A stretch of 41,108 nucleotides of DNA from Novosphingobium sp. (GCA_019510335.1 JAEKKO010000107.1:1-41108), one strand, 5' to 3'. Positions 26,825-37,199 are shown, counted from the stretch's first letter. Made by a program: numbers and translations. The notes: generated by a model from the letters alone, not told the origin.

Positions 26825-26858
26825 GAACGGCCGCGCGGGGGACACCGCGCGGCCGTTC
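26825..26858. terminator. Bidirectional hairpin between convergent amidohydrolase and IclR genes
   Basis: gaacggccgcgcgg-gggaca-ccgcgcggccgttc, perfect 14-bp stem; no strong T-tract. Confidence 0.6.
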
Positions 26859-26878
26859 ATTGCGTCCCTAATGGCGAC

Positions 26879-27700
26879 TCAGGCGGCGTTGGGCAGTTGC
26901 TCGACGCGGCTGCCATCGACCGTCTCGGTCAACAGGCAGTGGCGGACGCCGTCCTCGAGGCAGGCGCGCAACGCCTCGCTCTGGACGCGCGCGTCGGGCG
27001 CGTAAACGAAGCCGACGGCGAGGGGGTGGCCCGGCTCGGTGCCCGGCAGCAGCATCGCGAGGGCATCGGCGCCCGAGCCGAAGCCCATGCGTCCCTCGAG
27101 CCACTCGGCGTCGCGGCAGTGCTGGAGCCGCGCATTCATTTCACCGAACGAGAACTTGCGCTCTTCGGGCGCCTCGGAAATCAGCCGGCGAACGACGCCG
27201 TCGCAGCGCGGCTGTGCAATCGTCGAGAGCAACAGGCACCCGGGCGCCGAATAAGCGAGCGGCTCCTGCAGACCGCCGTAGAGGCCACGCGTGGCGCTGC
27301 CTCCGTTGCGGGCGCTGGCGCGCCAGGTGACGATCTGGGCATTGAGCCCGACCATGCCGAACATCGCGACCGCGAGTCCCGTCTGGGCGGCGAGCCGGTC
27401 GACCAGGCGGACCAGGCGGCCATCGCGCACGAGCCCGGTCTGCCCGGCGGCGCCGAGCAGCGCAGCGCGCGGCGTCAGGCTATAGGAGCGCGCGTACGGA
27501 TCCTTGTACAGGAGCCCGAGGTCGACCAGGCTCGAGAGCAGTTCCGAGGTGCTCGACTGGGGACGATTGTAGCGTCGGACGATGTCCATCACCGTGGCTT
27601 CGCGGTGGGCATCGTCGAAATACTCGAGCACTTCGACCACCCGCCGGGCAATCTTGGCCTTGTTGGAAGATTGCTTCGCGGGCCCAGCTGAAGACGGCAT
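26879..27700 (-). CDS. IclR-family transcriptional regulator
   Basis: KIARRVVEVLEYFDDAHREATVMDIVRRYNRPQSSTSELLSSLVDLGLLYKD; effector-like domain follows. Confidence 0.82.
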   Translation of the reverse strand: MPSSAGPAKQSSNKAKIARRVVEVLEYFDDAHREATVMDIVRRYNRPQSSTSELLSSLVDLGLLYKDPYARSYSLTPRAALLGAAGQTGLVRDGRLVRLVDRLAAQTGLAVAMFGMVGLNAQIVTWRASARNGGSATRGLYGGLQEPLAYSAPGCLLLSTIAQPRCDGVVRRLISEAPEERKFSFGEMNARLQHCRDAEWLEGRMGFGSGADALAMLLPGTEPGHPLAVGFVYAPDARVQSEALRACLEDGVRHCLLTETVDGSRVEQLPNAA

Positions 27701-27762
27701 GATTCGTTCTCCCAAACGCGATTTTCCCGGGACAGTTGATTCCTGCCCCCGGGTTGTCAACA

Positions 27763-27785
27763 AAAAACGAGACGCTCTCGTTTTT
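27763..27785. terminator. aaaaacgaga-cgc-tctcgttttt palindrome: MAPEG terminator and/or IclR operator
   Basis: Perfect 10-bp arms; minus strand reads ACGAGA-GCG-TCTCGT-TTTTT. Confidence 0.6.
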
Positions 27786-27857
27786 GGTCCGCAACCGCGC
27801 GCGGAGTCGTGTCGCGCTCGCGGCGAAGGGCGGCCGCGACGAGTCGGACAGAGGTAC

Positions 27858-28247
27858 CTAGACTACCTGTATGGCGATCAGCACGGCAGCGATCGCCATG
27901 CCGACTTCGATGAGCATCGTCGCCATCGTCCCGGCCGCTCGTCCCCACTTCAGCGCTCCGTCCATGCCGATGCCGTGGGCGATCCGTGCAAGGATGAACA
28001 GGGCCCCTACCAGCGGCAGCCACGCGCCGCCTTTCCCGGCAAGCTCGATTGCCCCAATCAGGATCAGGACCAGCGGTACGTTCTCGGCGAAGTTGAGTTG
28101 AGCCCGAATCCGGCGCGCCAATAGTTCGTTCCCGCCGTCGCCGATCGAGATCTTCTCGGCATGGCGGATCCGTCCTATGCGGTTGGCGAGCCAGACGTTG
28201 ACCAGCGCCGCCGCGGCCGCGATCGACAGAGTCGTTCCCAATAGCAT
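27858..28247 (-). CDS. MAPEG-family membrane protein
   Basis: NRIGRIRHAEKISIGDGGNELLARRIRAQLNFAENVPLVLILIGAIELAG...ARIAHGIGMD; four hydrophobic segments. Confidence 0.85.
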   Translation of the reverse strand: MLLGTTLSIAAAAALVNVWLANRIGRIRHAEKISIGDGGNELLARRIRAQLNFAENVPLVLILIGAIELAGKGGAWLPLVGALFILARIAHGIGMDGALKWGRAAGTMATMLIEVGMAIAAVLIAIQVV

Positions 28248-28401
28248 ATCGTCCCCCCGTGCATGGCGGCCGTTCCGGGCCACCCGGCGGCGCTTGCAAC
28301 CGCCATGAAATTCGCTATAGGCCCGCCTTCATCGCCGCCGCCCCGGGGCCTTACGCGCGGCCATCCTTAGTCGAACAGAATTTGCAGGAACAGGTGCCGT
28401 C

Positions 28402-28581
28402 ATGGCTGTCCCCAAGAGAAAAACCTCGCCCTCACGCCGCGGTATGCGCCGCAGCCACGATGCGCTGAAGGCGGAAGCATTCCACGAATGCTCAAACTGT
28501 GGCGAGCTCAAGCGGCCGCACATGCTGTGCACCGCTTGCGGCCACTACAACGGGCGCGAGATCGTCGCGGTCGGCCTCTGA
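28402..28581 (+). CDS. rpmF: 50S ribosomal protein L32
   Basis: 59-aa ORF absent from the supplied track (<60 aa): [59 protein letters not shown]; 4-Cys zinc ribbon; upstream of plsX. Confidence 0.97.
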   Translation: MAVPKRKTSPSRRGMRRSHDALKAEAFHECSNCGELKRPHMLCTACGHYNGREIVAVGL

Positions 28582-28607
28582 GCCGTCGCTGAGCTCAGGA
28601 TAGCGCA

Positions 28608-29669
28608 ATGACCCTGCCGCGTATCGCCGTCGATGCGATGGGCGGCGATGAAGGCGTGCGCGCGATGGTCGCCGGTGCGGCGCTCGCCCGCCGCCGCCAT
28701 GACCGGTTCAAGTTCCTCCTGGTCGGCGACGAAGCGCGTATCAAGCGCGCGCTCGACAACCATCCGAACCTGCGCGGCGCGTCCGAGGTGCTGCACAGCC
28801 CCGACGTGATCAGCGGCGAGGAAAAGCCGAGCCAGGCGCTACGCCGGGCCCGCACCACCTCAATGGGCATGGCGATCGAGGCGGTGAAAAAGGGCGACGC
28901 GGGCGCGGCGGTCAGCGCTGGCAACACTGGCGCGCTGATGGCGATCGCCAAAGTCGCGCTGCGGACGATGCCGGGGATCGATCGGCCCGCGCTCGCCGCG
29001 CTGCTGCCGACGCTCGGCGCCAACGATCTAGTGATGCTCGACCTGGGCGCTAACACCGATTGCGACGCGCGCAACCTCGTTCAGTTTGCGATCATGGGCG
29101 CGGCTTATTCTCGGATCGTCACCGGTCTTGCCGAACCGCGCGTGCGCTTGCTCAATATCGGCACCGAAGAGATCAAGGGCACGGACGTGCTCAAGGAAGC
29201 CGCCAACCAGCTCAAGGCTGCCACCGGAGAGCTCGCGCTCTCGTTCGACGGATTCACCGAGGCCGACAAGCTCAGCCGCGGCGACATCGACGTGGTCGTC
29301 ACCGACGGCTTTTCGGGCAACATTGCGCTGAAGGCGCTGGAAGGGACGGCGCGGTTCGTCGCCGACCTTTTGCGCCGTAGTTTCGCCAGTTCGTTGCGCT
29401 CGAAAGTCGGATTCCTGATCTCGCGCCCGGCAACCGAACTGCTGCGCCATCACCTCGACCCCAACAACCATAATGGGGCGGTGTTCCTCGGGCTCAACGG
29501 CGTCGTGGTGAAAAGCCACGGCAGCGCGACCGCGCTCGGTATCGCTAATGCCGTCGCGGTCACGGCGCGGCTGCTCGAGGAAAACCTCACGGAGCGGATC
29601 ACCGCCGATCTCGCCCGCCTCGGCGAGGACAATCTCAAGAAGCGCGTTCGCGCCGCAGAGAAGGCGTAA
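28608..29669 (+). CDS. plsX: Phosphate acyltransferase PlsX
   Basis: [76 protein letters not shown]. Confidence 0.97.
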   Translation: MTLPRIAVDAMGGDEGVRAMVAGAALARRRHDRFKFLLVGDEARIKRALDNHPNLRGASEVLHSPDVISGEEKPSQALRRARTTSMGMAIEAVKKGDAGAAVSAGNTGALMAIAKVALRTMPGIDRPALAALLPTLGANDLVMLDLGANTDCDARNLVQFAIMGAAYSRIVTGLAEPRVRLLNIGTEEIKGTDVLKEAANQLKAATGELALSFDGFTEADKLSRGDIDVVVTDGFSGNIALKALEGTARFVADLLRRSFASSLRSKVGFLISRPATELLRHHLDPNNHNGAVFLGLNGVVVKSHGSATALGIANAVAVTARLLEENLTERITADLARLGEDNLKKRVRAAEKA

Positions 29670-30637
29670 TGCGGCGCTCCGTTCTCCTCGGCACCGGCTC
29701 GGCACTGCCCGAGCGTGCGGTCAGCAACCTCGAGCTTGCCGAGCAAGTCGACACCAGCGACGAGTGGATCGTCGAGCGCACCGGCATTCGCAACCGCCAC
29801 ATCGCAGGCGAGGGCGAGACGACCGGCAGCCTCGCCGTCGCTGCCGCACGCCAGGCGCTTGCAGCGGCGGGCATCGAAGCGAAGGCGATCGACCTGATCA
29901 TCGTTGCTACCGCGACACCGGATCAGACCTTCCCCGCCACCGCGACCAGCGTCCAGCACATGCTCGGCTGCAATGGCGGGATCGCGTTCGACGTGGCAGC
30001 GGTCTGCTCCGGGTTCCTTTATGCGCTGGGCGTTGCCGATTCGATGCTGCGCACCGGCATGGCCACGCGCGCGCTGGTGATCGGCGCGGAGACTTTCAGC
30101 CGGATCCTCGACTGGGAAGACCGCGCGACGTGCGTCCTGTTCGGCGACGGCGCCGGCGCGATTGTGCTGGAAGCGCGCAACAGCGACGATGCCGATGCGC
30201 CCGGCGTGCTCGTCACCAAGCTCCATGCCGATGGCGCCTACAACGAGCTGCTCTACGTCGACGGGGGCCCGGCGACCACCGGCACGGTCGGCAAGCTGCG
30301 GATGAAGGGCCGGGAGGTCTTCCGCCATGCGGTCACCAACTTGTCCGACGTGCTACGCGAAACGCTCGACGAGGCGGGGATCGAAGTGTCCGATCTCGAC
30401 TGGCTCGTGCCGCACCAGGCGAACGGCCGCATCCTCGATGCGACCGCGCGCAAGCTCAGGATGGCGCCGGAAAAGGTGGTGGTCACGGTCGACCGCCACG
30501 CCAACACGTCGGCCGCATCGGTCCCCCTGGCGCTCGACGCCGCAGTTCGCGATGGGCGGATCAAACCGGGTCAGCTGATCATGCTGGAAGCGATGGGCGG
30601 GGGCTTCACTTGGGGCGCCAGCCTGATCAGGGTCTGA
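29669..30637 (+). CDS. fabH: Beta-ketoacyl-ACP synthase III
   Basis: [77 protein letters not shown]. Confidence 0.97.
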   Translation: MRRSVLLGTGSALPERAVSNLELAEQVDTSDEWIVERTGIRNRHIAGEGETTGSLAVAAARQALAAAGIEAKAIDLIIVATATPDQTFPATATSVQHMLGCNGGIAFDVAAVCSGFLYALGVADSMLRTGMATRALVIGAETFSRILDWEDRATCVLFGDGAGAIVLEARNSDDADAPGVLVTKLHADGAYNELLYVDGGPATTGTVGKLRMKGREVFRHAVTNLSDVLRETLDEAGIEVSDLDWLVPHQANGRILDATARKLRMAPEKVVVTVDRHANTSAASVPLALDAAVRDGRIKPGQLIMLEAMGGGFTWGASLIRV

Positions 30638-30763
30638 CCCCTGAGGCTTAACCGCTGAAAAAAATCTTTCGTTTGCATTCGGATGGTTGCGTTATTCCTG
30701 CTTTAATCTATGTTAATCCCCGGGGATGGGCGAGGGGGCCGGTAGATGGGAATGATGCGCTGT

Positions 30764-31048
30764 ATGAGTACGCTGACTCGAGCCGATCTGGCTGAAGCCC
30801 TGAACAACCGTATCGGCTTGTCGCGGGCTGAATCGCTGTCGATGGTCGAATCGATTTTGAGGCACATGTGCGATGCCCTCAGCAACGGCGAGAACGTCAA
30901 GATCTCCGGTTTCGGCACGTTCCTGCTGCGCGACAAGTCGGAGCGGATCGGGCGCAATCCGAAGACCGGCGTGGAAGTGCCGATCACGCCGCGCCGGGTG
31001 ATGACCTTCCGCGCCAGCCAAATGCTCAAGGAGCGCGTCGCCGAGTGA
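30764..31048 (+). CDS. ihfA: Integration host factor subunit alpha
   Basis: [92 protein letters not shown]. Confidence 0.95.
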   Translation: MSTLTRADLAEALNNRIGLSRAESLSMVESILRHMCDALSNGENVKISGFGTFLLRDKSERIGRNPKTGVEVPITPRRVMTFRASQMLKERVAE

Positions 31049-31449
31049 GCAGCGACACCGCCCTCGGGCTCTTCGACGACGGCAAGGCGCCGGAAGCGTT
31101 CCGCACGATCGGCGAAGTGGCGCGGGCGCTCGGCATTCGCCAGCACGTATTGCGCTACTGGGAAGAGCAGTTCCCGATGCTGCGCCCGGTCAAGCGCAGC
31201 GGCGGGCGGCGCTACTACCGCCCGGAAGACGTACGCCTGATCGAGACGATCGACCGGCTGGTCCACCGCGAGGGCTATACGCTGCGCGGAGCGCGACAGT
31301 CGCTCGAGGGCGGCGCGAAGCCGACCGCGCGCGTTGCGACGCCACCGGCCGCTGCACGTCCAGGCGCCGCCGAAAAGGCGCCAGGCGCGAGCATCGTTCC
31401 CGAGTTGCGGGCAATCTGCAAGCTGCTTGCAGACGCCCTCCAGGCCTGA
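31045..31449 (+). CDS. MerR family transcriptional regulator
   Basis: [72 protein letters not shown] start overlaps ihfA stop by 4 bp. Confidence 0.92.
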   Translation: MSSDTALGLFDDGKAPEAFRTIGEVARALGIRQHVLRYWEEQFPMLRPVKRSGGRRYYRPEDVRLIETIDRLVHREGYTLRGARQSLEGGAKPTARVATPPAAARPGAAEKAPGASIVPELRAICKLLADALQA

Positions 31450-31494
31450 GCCAGGGCCCTTCGCCAGCAAGACAGTGGTTCACCGGGAGCCGGC

Positions 31495-31977
31495 TCAGCC
31501 GCCGCGCAGCGCCCGCCACCTTGCGGCGCCGCTTTCCCCATAGATGCGGGGGACGTCGCGTCCGGAATAGAACTGTCCGAAGCGCTCGGCACCCTCGGGG
31601 ATGACCACCCACGGCTGCTTGCTTTCGGTGAAGATATGGACTTCGGGCGGGCAATCGTCGGGATCGTCGAGGGTGCCGACCCGGATGAAGCTCGCCGCCT
31701 CGCCTGCGCCGCCGTAGTGGCTCCACACCGCGACCTTGCACGTCGGGCAGCGCAGGATCGCCTGGCCGCGGCCACTTTGCGATGGCGTGTCGATTCGCTC
31801 CGGCGCGCCTCCGAGCAGCTCGACTTTGGCGGACTCAATGACCGCGTTTAGCGCGAAGGCCGTGCCGGTCTCGCGCTGGCACCAACGGCAGTGGCAGCAA
31901 TGGACGACGATCGGCGCGTCGTGCAGCCGGTAGCGGACTTGCCTGCAGTCGCAGCCCCCTTCGGCGCTGATTCTCAT
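31495..31977 (-). CDS. GFA-family (glutathione-dependent formaldehyde-activating enzyme-like) protein
   Basis: GGCDCRQVRYRL; HCCHCRWCQRETGTAFALNAVI; LRCPTCKVAVWSH zinc-ligand pattern. Confidence 0.9.
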   Translation of the reverse strand: MRISAEGGCDCRQVRYRLHDAPIVVHCCHCRWCQRETGTAFALNAVIESAKVELLGGAPERIDTPSQSGRGQAILRCPTCKVAVWSHYGGAGEAASFIRVGTLDDPDDCPPEVHIFTESKQPWVVIPEGAERFGQFYSGRDVPRIYGESGAARWRALRGG

Positions 31978-32429
31978 GCGTTGGCTTCGCACAGAGCCTT
32001 GAGCTGGTCGGCGACGACGCCCCAGCCGTCCTCGAAGCCCATCGCCTTGTGCTGCTCGACCGCTGCGTCGGTCCAGTGCCGGGCGGACGCGGTGTAGCGG
32101 GTGCCTGTGCCCTCCGGGGCGATCTCGAAGATGCCAATCATGAACGGCCCTTGCGGCTGGAGGTCGGCGGTCATGGCGTCGGTGAAGGCGAAACGGCGGC
32201 CTTCGTCCCACGCCACGAACATACCCTCTTGGGGATGTTCCTCGCCGTCCGGTCCCTTCATTACCATTGCCGAGCGTCCCCCGGGGCGCCGCTCCCAAGC
32301 GGTGATCTCGGCCCGCCACGGCTTCGGACACCACCACTCGGCAGTGCGCTCGGTCAGCACCTCCCAGACTTTCTCGGGCGGCGCGGCGATGGTGCGGCTG
32401 ACGGACAGTTCACGGGTGGACTGGGTCAT
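31974..32429 (-). CDS. SRPBCC / AHSA1-like domain protein
   Basis: RELSVSRTIAAPPEKVWEVLTERTAEWWCPKPWRAEIT...GTGTRYTASARHWTDAAVEQHKAMGFEDGWG. Confidence 0.9.
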   Translation of the reverse strand: MTQSTRELSVSRTIAAPPEKVWEVLTERTAEWWCPKPWRAEITAWERRPGGRSAMVMKGPDGEEHPQEGMFVAWDEGRRFAFTDAMTADLQPQGPFMIGIFEIAPEGTGTRYTASARHWTDAAVEQHKAMGFEDGWGVVADQLKALCEANA

Positions 32430-32812
32430 CGCTTGGGCACTCCATACTGGGTAGTGATCATTTCGAGGAAGTGGCCGTCGGGATCCTCGAAATAAACGCC
32501 ACGGCCGCCGTCGTTGTGGTTGATCTCACGTTCGCGCTGGCGGGCGGGATCGGCCCAGTACCGCAAGCCGAGATCGGCGATCCGCTGCATCCCGCGATCA
32601 AACCCGGCGTCATCGACCAGGAAGGCATAATGCTGGCGAGCGATCGCGCCTTCCCTGGTCATGAAGTCGAGCGACACGCCATTGTCGAGCTCCACGACCA
32701 TGAAGTGATGGAACCGCTTGGGAGGCGGGCGCCCGAGCATGTCCGCGAGGAACTGCGCCGAGCGCTCGTTGTCGCGGCACCAGACGATCGTGTGGTTGAG
32801 CTCGGCGGACAT
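32426..32812 (-). CDS. VOC (glyoxalase-like) family protein
   Basis: LNHTIVWCRDNERSAQFLADMLGRPPPKRFHHFMVVELDNGVSLDF...GRGVYFEDPDGHFLEMITTQYG. Confidence 0.9.
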   Translation of the reverse strand: MSAELNHTIVWCRDNERSAQFLADMLGRPPPKRFHHFMVVELDNGVSLDFMTREGAIARQHYAFLVDDAGFDRGMQRIADLGLRYWADPARQREREINHNDGGRGVYFEDPDGHFLEMITTQYGVPKR

Positions 32813-32823
32813 GGCGCTCTCCC

Positions 32824-33477
32824 TCAGTCCCGGTCGGGCGCGCCCGGCGGGAAGAAATGGCGGTACGGCCGCGCCGCCTCGACGCAGCGCTTGACCGGCG
32901 GCAGGGCCAGCAGGTGCTTGCGCCAAGCGGCGAGGCGGGGGCAGTCCGCGCCAATCGGTTCGACCCAGTCGGCGTAGAACAACGCGGGCGCGGCGGCACA
33001 TTCGACGAGCGTGATCTGATCGCCCGCCGGATAGTACGCGAGCCAGCCTTCGAGCCACGCATAGCTGCGCCGCAGCCGCTGCTTGGCGGGGCCGGTGCGG
33101 GCCAGGTCAGGCGCGTCCGAACTCGCGATGTATTCCTCGACGATCGCTTGCATCGGGCTCATCACATAGTTGTCGAACACCCGATCGAGCATGCGCGCGC
33201 CGATTGCCGCATCGCGGTCGCCGGGGATGAGCGGGTGCTCACCGGCGAAGTGCGCATCGAGATATTCGATGATCGACGTCGATTCGAAAATTACGGACTC
33301 ACCGTCCTCGAGCACTGGGAACTTTGCGAGCGGCCCTCCCTGCGTGGCGACGAACTCGCCGTTCTCCGGATGATCATCGTCGACGACCCGAAACTCGAAC
33401 GGCTTGTCATTGGCGTAAAGCGCGATCAGCGCCTTCCAGGTGTAGGACGAGAAGGGGTGACCGTAGAGCGCAAGCAT
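32824..33477 (-). CDS. Glutathione S-transferase family protein
   Basis: LALYGHPFSSYTWKALIALYANDKPFEFRVV; FPVLEDGESVIFESTSIIEYLD. Confidence 0.9.
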   Translation of the reverse strand: MLALYGHPFSSYTWKALIALYANDKPFEFRVVDDDHPENGEFVATQGGPLAKFPVLEDGESVIFESTSIIEYLDAHFAGEHPLIPGDRDAAIGARMLDRVFDNYVMSPMQAIVEEYIASSDAPDLARTGPAKQRLRRSYAWLEGWLAYYPAGDQITLVECAAAPALFYADWVEPIGADCPRLAAWRKHLLALPPVKRCVEAARPYRHFFPPGAPDRD

Positions 33478-33496
33478 CCGAGAAAACTCCTTCGCG

Positions 33497-34228
33497 TCAG
33501 TAGTTTACCTTGGGGAAGAAGTCCATCCCGCGCCCTTCCGGAGTAGTGTCGAGCAGGCCCCAGACAGGATCGATGAAGTCGAGCCCGCGGTGGTTCTGCC
33601 CGGGGTCTTCCGGGGCGAAGACAAGCTCGCTGCCCCAGAAGTGGCGGATCGTCTCGCCGTCACGCACGAACACGTTGAGCATCGGCTCATCCGACACTTT
33701 GCTTTCGGGATACCCGCGCTCGGCGCGCATCGCCGGAGTCAACGCGGCGGTGTCGCCGTAGTAACGTGCGTCGTAGTCGTTGCCGGCGGTCGACAGCAGC
33801 TGGAGGTGCTGCCAGCCGCGGGCTTGGGCCCAAGCGGCGAGGCGGGCGATCGGCGACTTGGCGACGGCATAAAGCGCCGCCTTCTGCGGCACGTGCCGCG
33901 CCGCGCCGTCGACACAGTCGAGCAAGTGCGTGCAGCCGGGGCAGGGCGAGTCGCGTTCCGGGCCGAACATGTAGCTGTAGAGGAGCAGCGTGGAGTGCTC
34001 GCCGAATAGTTCCGACAGCTTCACCCGCTCCGGCCGGAAATTCGCGCCGATCCGCTCGAACACCAAGTCCTCGGGCAGTTCGCCGCCGGGCGGCAACGCC
34101 CTGCGCATGGCGGCGACTGCTTCGGTCTGTCGGCGCAGCGCGACCTCGGCATCGAGCAGCGCGTTGCGCGCCTTGCGATAATCGGGGCTTTCGTTCGGGA
34201 AAGCCATTCGGGCGAATTCTTCGGCCAT
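33497..34228 (-). CDS. DUF899 (thioredoxin-like) family protein
   Basis: YRKARNALLDAEVALRRQTEAVAAMRRALPPGG; LLLYSYMFGPERDSPCPGCTHLLD; DFIDPVWGLLDTTPEGRG. Confidence 0.9.
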   Translation of the reverse strand: MAEEFARMAFPNESPDYRKARNALLDAEVALRRQTEAVAAMRRALPPGGELPEDLVFERIGANFRPERVKLSELFGEHSTLLLYSYMFGPERDSPCPGCTHLLDCVDGAARHVPQKAALYAVAKSPIARLAAWAQARGWQHLQLLSTAGNDYDARYYGDTAALTPAMRAERGYPESKVSDEPMLNVFVRDGETIRHFWGSELVFAPEDPGQNHRGLDFIDPVWGLLDTTPEGRGMDFFPKVNY

Positions 34229-34266
34229 GGCTCAGGTTTCCGCGTGTTTTCCCGGGAGCGCGAGCA

Positions 34267-34929
34267 TCACCAGGTTCCCGCTGCGATCTTGCGGCGCCGC
34301 TCGAGTTCCCGGTCGCTCGGCTCGTCCGCGCCGAACGATCCGGTTTGCACCTGCCCGGCGGGCTCGTAGCTGGCGATCACGACGCCTTTGGCGGTTACCG
34401 CGTGCTCGACCAGCCGCAGCGCGCGAGGAGGCGTGCCGTCGCCGAAGAGGCGCTTGCCGGAGCCGAGCAGGAGCGGACCGATCATCAGGGTCAGCCGGTC
34501 GATCAGGCCGCGGGCGAGGAGCTGCGGATAGAGCGTGGAGCTTCCCTGAATGAGCAGGTCGGGACCGTCGCCATTCTTGAGCGCAGCAACGGCGTCAAGA
34601 TTGGCGAGCCGATGACTCCCGCCCCATTCAAGCGGCGCGTCCGAATTCGTCAGCACGTACTTGTCGGTGCGGTTGAACGCCTCCGCGATCGGATTGTCCG
34701 AGGGCATGAAAGGCCAATAGGCGGCGAAGATGTCGTAAGTGCGCCTCCCAAGGAGCAGGGCGAACGGCTTTTCAAACCACGATCCGATCATGCCGTCGGA
34801 TTGCTCGTCGTGCTGCGGGACCCACCAGCCGCCATGGTCAAAGCCATCCCGCGTATCCTCCTGTGTGCCGCCGGGCGCCTGCATCACGCCGTCGAGCGAG
34901 ACGAACGCCGCTCCGAGAATCTTACGCAT
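34267..34929 (-). CDS. Dihydrofolate-reductase-like (RibD C-terminal) family protein
   Basis: RKILGAAFVSLDGVMQAPGGTQEDTRDGFDHGGW; LLLGRRTYDIFAAYWP; LLIQGSSTLYPQLLARGLIDRLTLMIGPLLLGSGKRLF. Confidence 0.9.
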   Translation of the reverse strand: MRKILGAAFVSLDGVMQAPGGTQEDTRDGFDHGGWWVPQHDEQSDGMIGSWFEKPFALLLGRRTYDIFAAYWPFMPSDNPIAEAFNRTDKYVLTNSDAPLEWGGSHRLANLDAVAALKNGDGPDLLIQGSSTLYPQLLARGLIDRLTLMIGPLLLGSGKRLFGDGTPPRALRLVEHAVTAKGVVIASYEPAGQVQTGSFGADEPSDRELERRRKIAAGTW

Positions 34930-35416
34930 CGGCTGATGTGCCTGCCACCGCCGCCTCGATAGCGGCGACGTCGATCTTCTTCATCGTCATCATCGCCTCG
35001 AACGCGCGCTTGCGTGCTGGCTCGTCGGGGCTGCTGATTGCCGCGCTCAGAACGCGCGGGGTGATCTGCCATGACACGCCCCACTTGTCCTTGCACCAGC
35101 CGCACTGGCTCTCCTGGCCGCCGTTCCCCACGATCGCGTTCCACAAGCGATCGGTCTCTGCCTGGTCATCGGTGGCAACCTGGAATGAAAAGGCTTCGGT
35201 TTGTGGGAACGCGGGCCCCCCATTGAGGCCGATGCACGGGATACCCATGATGGTGAACTCGACAGTAAGGACATTGCCTTGCTTGCCGTCCGGGTAGTCG
35301 CCCGGGGCACGGTGGACTCCCGTGACCTCGGTGTCGGCGAACGTCGCGGCGTAGAACCGCGCCGCCTCCTCCGCAGTGCCGTCGAACCACAGGCAGACGA
35401 GAGCTTTGCCGGTCAT
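34922..35416 (-). CDS. VOC/PhnB-like (3-demethylubiquinone-9 methyltransferase domain) protein
   Basis: CLWFDGTAEEAARFYAATFADTEVTGV; CIGLNGGPAFPQTEAFSFQVATDDQAETDRLWNAIVGNGGQESQCGWCKDKWGVSWQITP. Confidence 0.9.
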   Translation of the reverse strand: MTGKALVCLWFDGTAEEAARFYAATFADTEVTGVHRAPGDYPDGKQGNVLTVEFTIMGIPCIGLNGGPAFPQTEAFSFQVATDDQAETDRLWNAIVGNGGQESQCGWCKDKWGVSWQITPRVLSAAISSPDEPARKRAFEAMMTMKKIDVAAIEAAVAGTSADA

Positions 35417-36039
35417 TTGCGCCTCTCCGCGATCAGGGCATTATCGACCGCTTTGGCTGCCTTGTAGGCGTCGCGCTGCTGGAGACGCTCGGCATAAGCG
35501 GCGAAGGCGCGGTTGGGCGGCATCGTGCCGAAGGTGAGTCCCCAGTCGACCTGACTGCCGACATAGACATCGGCCATGGTGAAGCGCTCCCCGCACACCC
35601 ATTCGCGGTCGGACATCCAGCTTTCGAGTGCACCGAGCGCCCGTTCGACGCTGCCGAAACCGACCATTGGCTCCTGCTCGGGCGTGGGCTCTATCTTGAG
35701 CGCCTTGCAGGTGGTCATCTGCTCAATCGGCCCGGCCGCGAAGAACATCCAGCGGTAGTAGTCGGCCCGCTCGGTTTCGCGTGGCGCCAGTTCGGCGAGC
35801 GGGTGCTCGTCGGCGAGGTAGGCGCAGATCGCCGCCGCTTCGGAAATCACCCGGTCGCCGCTGAGGGCGTGATGGATCACCGTTGGCACTTTGCCCATCG
35901 GGTTGGCGGCAAGGAAGTCGGCCGGCTTGTTGCCCCAGTCGACCAGCACCTGATCGTACTCGGCGCCGGCCTCGTGGAGCGCCCACCGCGCGATCTGGCC
36001 GCGCGACATCGGATTGGTGAAGAACGTGTACTCGGCCAT
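35413..36039 (-). CDS. Glutathione S-transferase family protein
   Basis: TFFTNPMSRGQIARWALHEAGAEYDQVLVDW; NPMGKVPTVIHHALSGDRVISEAAAICAYLAD. Confidence 0.9.
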   Translation of the reverse strand: MAEYTFFTNPMSRGQIARWALHEAGAEYDQVLVDWGNKPADFLAANPMGKVPTVIHHALSGDRVISEAAAICAYLADEHPLAELAPRETERADYYRWMFFAAGPIEQMTTCKALKIEPTPEQEPMVGFGSVERALGALESWMSDREWVCGERFTMADVYVGSQVDWGLTFGTMPPNRAFAAYAERLQQRDAYKAAKAVDNALIAERRK

Positions 36040-36042
36040 CGC

Positions 36043-36825
36043 TCAACCCTTCCGCGCGCCGACAAGGCAGAAGAACGCGCCTTGCGGATCCGCGCCCTGG
36101 ATGATCCAGTCGCCGGTCGGGACCTGCATCGGCCCGGTCATCACACGGCCGCGGCCCGATTCGACCGCACTCTGTGCGCGGTCGATGTCGTCGACGCGGA
36201 AGTAGTAGTTCCAGAGCGAGGGCCGCCCGCCCTGGGCAGTCGTCACTGCGCCCAGCCGCGCCCCGTCGTGGTCGATGAAGCAGTAGTCGCCCATCTCCCC
36301 CATCGGCATCTTGTCGGTCGAGCTCATCCCGAAATGGCGCGCATAGAACCGCAGGGCGCCCGCCTGGTCGGTGGTGACCAGCTCGTTCCAACCGCAATGG
36401 CCGACGCTGTCCGGAGAGAATGCCCGGCTCTGCGCGTCGGGCTGGTCCGGTGGCGGGATCGGAGTCATCACGTAAAACGGTGCCCCTTGCGGATCGGTGA
36501 CCATCGCCATCCGCCCGACGTTGGCCATGTCCATCGCCGGCATCCGCACCTGCCCGCCTTCGGCAGTGATCGAGGCGACGGTCGCATCGACATCGCCGAC
36601 GTGGAGGTAGCCGAGCCAGACGGGGCGGGCGCCGTGCTGCTCCATCTCATGCGTGAGCTGCATCATGCCGCCGACGAAATCTCCGTCCGGGGCTTTGAGG
36701 TGGTAATAGCCCTCGTTGCCGGGCCCCCCGATCGACCAGCCGACGACCTCTTCATAGAAGGCCTTCGCTGCTTCCGCGTCGGCTGTCAGAAGCTCGTACC
36801 AGATGAAGCGTCCGTGGTTCGTCAT
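36043..36825 (-). CDS. Two-domain VOC family protein
   Basis: GRFIWYELLTADAEAAKAFYEEVVGW...HCGWNELVTTDQAGALRFYARHFGM; two VOC modules. Confidence 0.9.
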   Translation of the reverse strand: MTNHGRFIWYELLTADAEAAKAFYEEVVGWSIGGPGNEGYYHLKAPDGDFVGGMMQLTHEMEQHGARPVWLGYLHVGDVDATVASITAEGGQVRMPAMDMANVGRMAMVTDPQGAPFYVMTPIPPPDQPDAQSRAFSPDSVGHCGWNELVTTDQAGALRFYARHFGMSSTDKMPMGEMGDYCFIDHDGARLGAVTTAQGGRPSLWNYYFRVDDIDRAQSAVESGRGRVMTGPMQVPTGDWIIQGADPQGAFFCLVGARKG

Positions 36826-36827
36826 GG

Positions 36828-37199
36828 TCACTCTCCCAAGGTCACGATCGGCACGAAGCCGCCGAAGATCATCCGCTTGCCGTCGAACGGCATCGGGGTC
36901 TGCTGGGGATCGAAGCGCGGATCGGTCTTCATCATCTCCTCCATCTTCTGATGGACGGCATTGCGGGTTTCCTTGTCCGGCCACTCGACCCAGCTGAAGG
37001 CGATCGTCTCATCCTCCTTCGCCTCTACGGCGCGCCGGAAGTCGGTGACTTTTCCGTCAGGCACGTCGTCGCCCCAGCATTCGAGGATGCGGCGTGCGCC
37101 GTGGTCGATCAGCAGGGAGTCGAAGATTTTGGCATGCTCGACGAATTGGTCTCGATTCGCGGTCGGCACCGGAATGACGAAGCCGTCTACGTAGCTCAT
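36828..37199 (-). CDS. DUF1428-domain protein
   Basis: MSYVDGFVIPVPTANRDQFVEHAKIFDSLLIDHGARRILECWGDDVPDGKVTDFRRAVEAKEDETIAFSWVEWPDKETRNA. Confidence 0.92.
   Translation of the reverse strand: MSYVDGFVIPVPTANRDQFVEHAKIFDSLLIDHGARRILECWGDDVPDGKVTDFRRAVEAKEDETIAFSWVEWPDKETRNAVHQKMEEMMKTDPRFDPQQTPMPFDGKRMIFGGFVPIVTLGE

Noticed and set aside
26825-26858. Long perfect hairpin considered as a mobile-element end
   Set aside because: Sits between convergent genes with no transposase or target duplication; a bidirectional terminator is simpler.
30638-30763. Possible small RNA or tRNA between fabH and ihfA
   Set aside because: No cloverleaf or strong hairpin; looks like an AT-richer promoter region for ihfA.
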